The notes beneath the pieces were generated by a model that did no database searches, was not told the origin of the DNA, and saw only the letters and a program-made list of their open reading frames with translations. A program made the translations under genes and the position numbers. Positions 5,488 through 6,675 of a stretch of DNA of 6,675 nucleotides are shown here, piece after piece. This DNA comes from an uncultured Ruminococcus sp. GTDB lineage: Bacteria; Bacillota; Clostridia; Oscillospirales; CAG-272. The stretch's first letter is position 1; each line of letters opens with the position of its first letter. The DNA is taken from positions 1 to 6,675 of the forward strand of contig CACYWX010000178.1 of the NCBI GenBank assembly GCA_902778205.1, given 5' to 3'.

Positions 5488-5976
5488 ATGAAGAAAGTTG
5501 CCGTCATCATGGGCTCGGACAGCGATCTGCCCGTTGTCGAGAAGGCCTTCGCCGTCCTGAAGGAATACGGAGTTCCCTTTGAAGCCCGCGTCATGAGCGC
5601 TCACCGCACCCCCGAGGCCGTGCAGAGCTTTGTCGGATCCGCCCGCGAAAACGGATTCGGCGTTGTCATCGCCTGCGCCGGCATGGCCGCCCATCTGGCC
5701 GGAGTCTGCGCCGCCGCCACCACCCTACCCGTGATCGGCGTTCCCGTGAAGGGCGGCATGCTGGACGGACTGGACGCCCTGCTGTCCACGGTGCAGATGC
5801 CCACGGGCATTCCCGTCGCCACCGTCGCCATGAACGGAGCCGCCAACGCCGCCATTCTGGCCGTTGAAATCCTCGCGCTCTCCGACGAATCCCTGGCAGA
5901 CGCCCTGACCGACGCAAGACGCGCCGGGGCGGAAAAGGTGTATGCCAAGGACGCCGCGCTGCAGGAAAAGCTGTGA
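5488..5976 (+). CDS. purE: N5-carboxyaminoimidazole ribonucleotide mutase (class I PurE)
   Basis: This 162-residue cytosolic enzyme rearranges N5-CAIR to CAIR in de novo purine synthesis and usually forms an octamer. It is a complete class I PurE of normal length. The phosphate-binding motif GSDSDLP is at 9-15, and SAHRTP at 37-42 carries the catalytic H39 (E. coli H45). AGMAAHLAG (64-72, with H69) is followed by LPVIGVP (80-86) and GLDALLSTVQMP (94-105). The AAHL motif, in place of the class II RSNAL type, marks the mutase and not the AIR carboxylase, so a PurK partner is expected elsewhere. The ATG at 5488 is preceded by GGAG at 5475-5478. An open frame extends up to an ATG at 5374, but that lies inside the riboswitch terminator and is not the start. 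Control is through the ZTP riboswitch upstream. Confidence 0.97.
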   Translation: MKKVAVIMGSDSDLPVVEKAFAVLKEYGVPFEARVMSAHRTPEAVQSFVGSARENGFGVVIACAGMAAHLAGVCAAATTLPVIGVPVKGGMLDGLDALLSTVQMPTGIPVATVAMNGAANAAILAVEILALSDESLADALTDARRAGAEKVYAKDAALQEKL

Positions 5977-5982
5977 TCCCTG

Positions 5983-6017
5983 CGCAGAGGTCCGATCCCC
6001 GGCTCCTCTGCGTTTTT
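5983..6017 (+). terminator. Intrinsic terminator between purE and purM
   Basis: CGCAGAGG (5983-5990) and CCTCTGCG (6005-6012) are perfect complements forming an 8-bp stem, directly followed by TTTTT (6013-6017). A small CCG/CGG pair can form within the 14-base loop. It starts 6 bp after the purE stop. I see no convincing promoter between it and purM, so it may be a partial terminator that lowers downstream pur expression and not an absolute stop. Confidence 0.85.
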
Positions 6018-6065
6018 CCGTTCCGCTCACCGACCATACATCATCAAATCTGAAAGGACCGACCC

Positions 6066-6675
6066 ATGAAAAGCTACAGCGAAGCCTACAAGAACGCAGG
6101 CGTGGACATCACCGCCGGATATACCGCCGTGGAGCTCATGAAGCGGCACATCGCCAGAACCGTCATCGACGGCGTCTGCGACAAGATCGGCGGCTTCGGC
6201 GGGATCTTCGACATCGGGACCGTCATGGAGAAGTACGGCGTGAAGCATCCCCTCCTGGTCTCCGGCACCGACGGCGTAGGCACCAAGATCCGCATCGCCC
6301 ATCTCATGGACAGGCACGATACCGTCGGCATCGACTGCGTGGCCATGTGCGTCAACGACATCATCTGCTGCGGGGCCCGTCCCATCGTCTTTCTGGATTA
6401 TATTGCCTGCGGGAGGAACATCCCGGAAAAGATCGCGTCCATCGTATCCGGCGTGGCGGACGGCTGCGTCATGAGCGAATGCGCGCTGGTGGGCGGCGAG
6501 ACGGCGGAGCATCCCGGCCTCATGGCGGAGGATGAATACGACCTGGCCGGATACGCCTGCGGCATCGTGGACCGGGACAAGGTTCTGGACAAGGAAACCG
6601 TGACCCCCGGCGACGTGATTCTGGCGCTTCCCTCCTCCGGCGTCCATTCCAACGGCTTCTCCCTGGTGAGAAAGG
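6066..6675 (+). CDS. purM: Phosphoribosylformylglycinamidine cyclo-ligase (AIR synthetase), 5' part
   Basis: The first 203 codons of purM are present; the gene runs off the right edge, leaving about 140 residues of the usual 340-350 unseen. PurM closes FGAM to AIR with ATP in de novo purine synthesis and supplies the substrate chain that leads to PurE. Visible signatures in order are YKNAGVDITAG (8-18), IGGFGGIFDI (41-50) and LVSGTDGVGTK (64-74), the glycine-rich nucleotide site. Next come DCVAMCVNDIICCGARP (90-106), FLDY (109-112), GGETAEHPG (143-151, where many relatives have GGETAEMPG) and SSGVHSNGFSLVRK (190-203). The ATG at 6066 has AAAGGA 7 nt upstream (6053-6058). It lies 89 bp after purE, with a terminator between. 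The frame is open to the end and shows no damage. Confidence 0.96.
   Translation, partial: MKSYSEAYKNAGVDITAGYTAVELMKRHIARTVIDGVCDKIGGFGGIFDIGTVMEKYGVKHPLLVSGTDGVGTKIRIAHLMDRHDTVGIDCVAMCVNDIICCGARPIVFLDYIACGRNIPEKIASIVSGVADGCVMSECALVGGETAEHPGLMAEDEYDLAGYACGIVDRDKVLDKETVTPGDVILALPSSGVHSNGFSLVRK

Noticed and set aside
4888..5694. Minus-strand open frame across the divergent promoters and purE
   Set aside because: It crosses two promoters, the riboswitch and the start of purE, and carries no family signature.
1..6675. tRNA, rRNA, CRISPR array, insertion sequence or phage genes
   Set aside because: I saw no spaced direct repeats, transposase or integrase motifs, tRNA-like cloverleaf or rRNA segments on either strand.

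Overview
The window reads as chromosomal DNA of a GC-rich, low-synteny Firmicute, most likely an uncultured Clostridia-type gut or rumen anaerobe. The reasons are coding DNA of roughly 60-68% GC in the lines I counted, strong Shine-Dalgarno sites, consensus sigma-A promoters, a ZTP (pfl) riboswitch in front of purE, and a KdgK-like kinase and LarA-like protein of clostridial type. The taxonomic call is inference; no rRNA or other marker is present.

The window holds two divergent transcription units separated by about 420 bp (5067-5487). On the minus strand, running leftwards from 5066, are a LarA-family nickel-pincer racemase/epimerase homologue, a PHP-domain phosphoesterase that overlaps it by 4 nt (ATGA), 6-phosphogluconate dehydrogenase (gnd) 39 bp further on, and, after an unusual AT-rich 266 bp gap, a PfkB-family kinase of the 2-keto-3-deoxygluconate type (kdgK). 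Transcription starts from a textbook promoter (TTGACA-17-TACAAT, 5145-5117). Its position also shows that the LarA homologue starts at 5066 and not at the in-frame ATG at 5126, which lies inside the promoter.

On the plus strand, a TTGACG-17-TATAAT promoter (5239-5267) drives a leader with a ZTP riboswitch, whose 3' conserved element runs into an intrinsic terminator hairpin (5371-5399 plus a U-tract). Then come purE (5488-5976), a second intrinsic terminator (5983-6017), and the first 203 codons of purM, cut by the right edge. Purine synthesis is thus probably controlled by ZTP/ZMP through transcription termination. A 9-bp perfect inverted repeat (5194-5226) just upstream of this promoter looks like an operator.

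The minus-strand genes suggest sugar-acid use. 6PGDH takes phosphogluconate to ribulose 5-phosphate, and the kinase makes KDPG from KDG. The LarA homologue keeps every nickel/pincer-cofactor residue I could check. It could be a C2 epimerase linking D-gluconate and D-mannonate, which would join the gluconate and KDG branches. That substrate is a hypothesis: no gluconate kinase, mannonate dehydratase, transporter or larBCE gene lies in the window.
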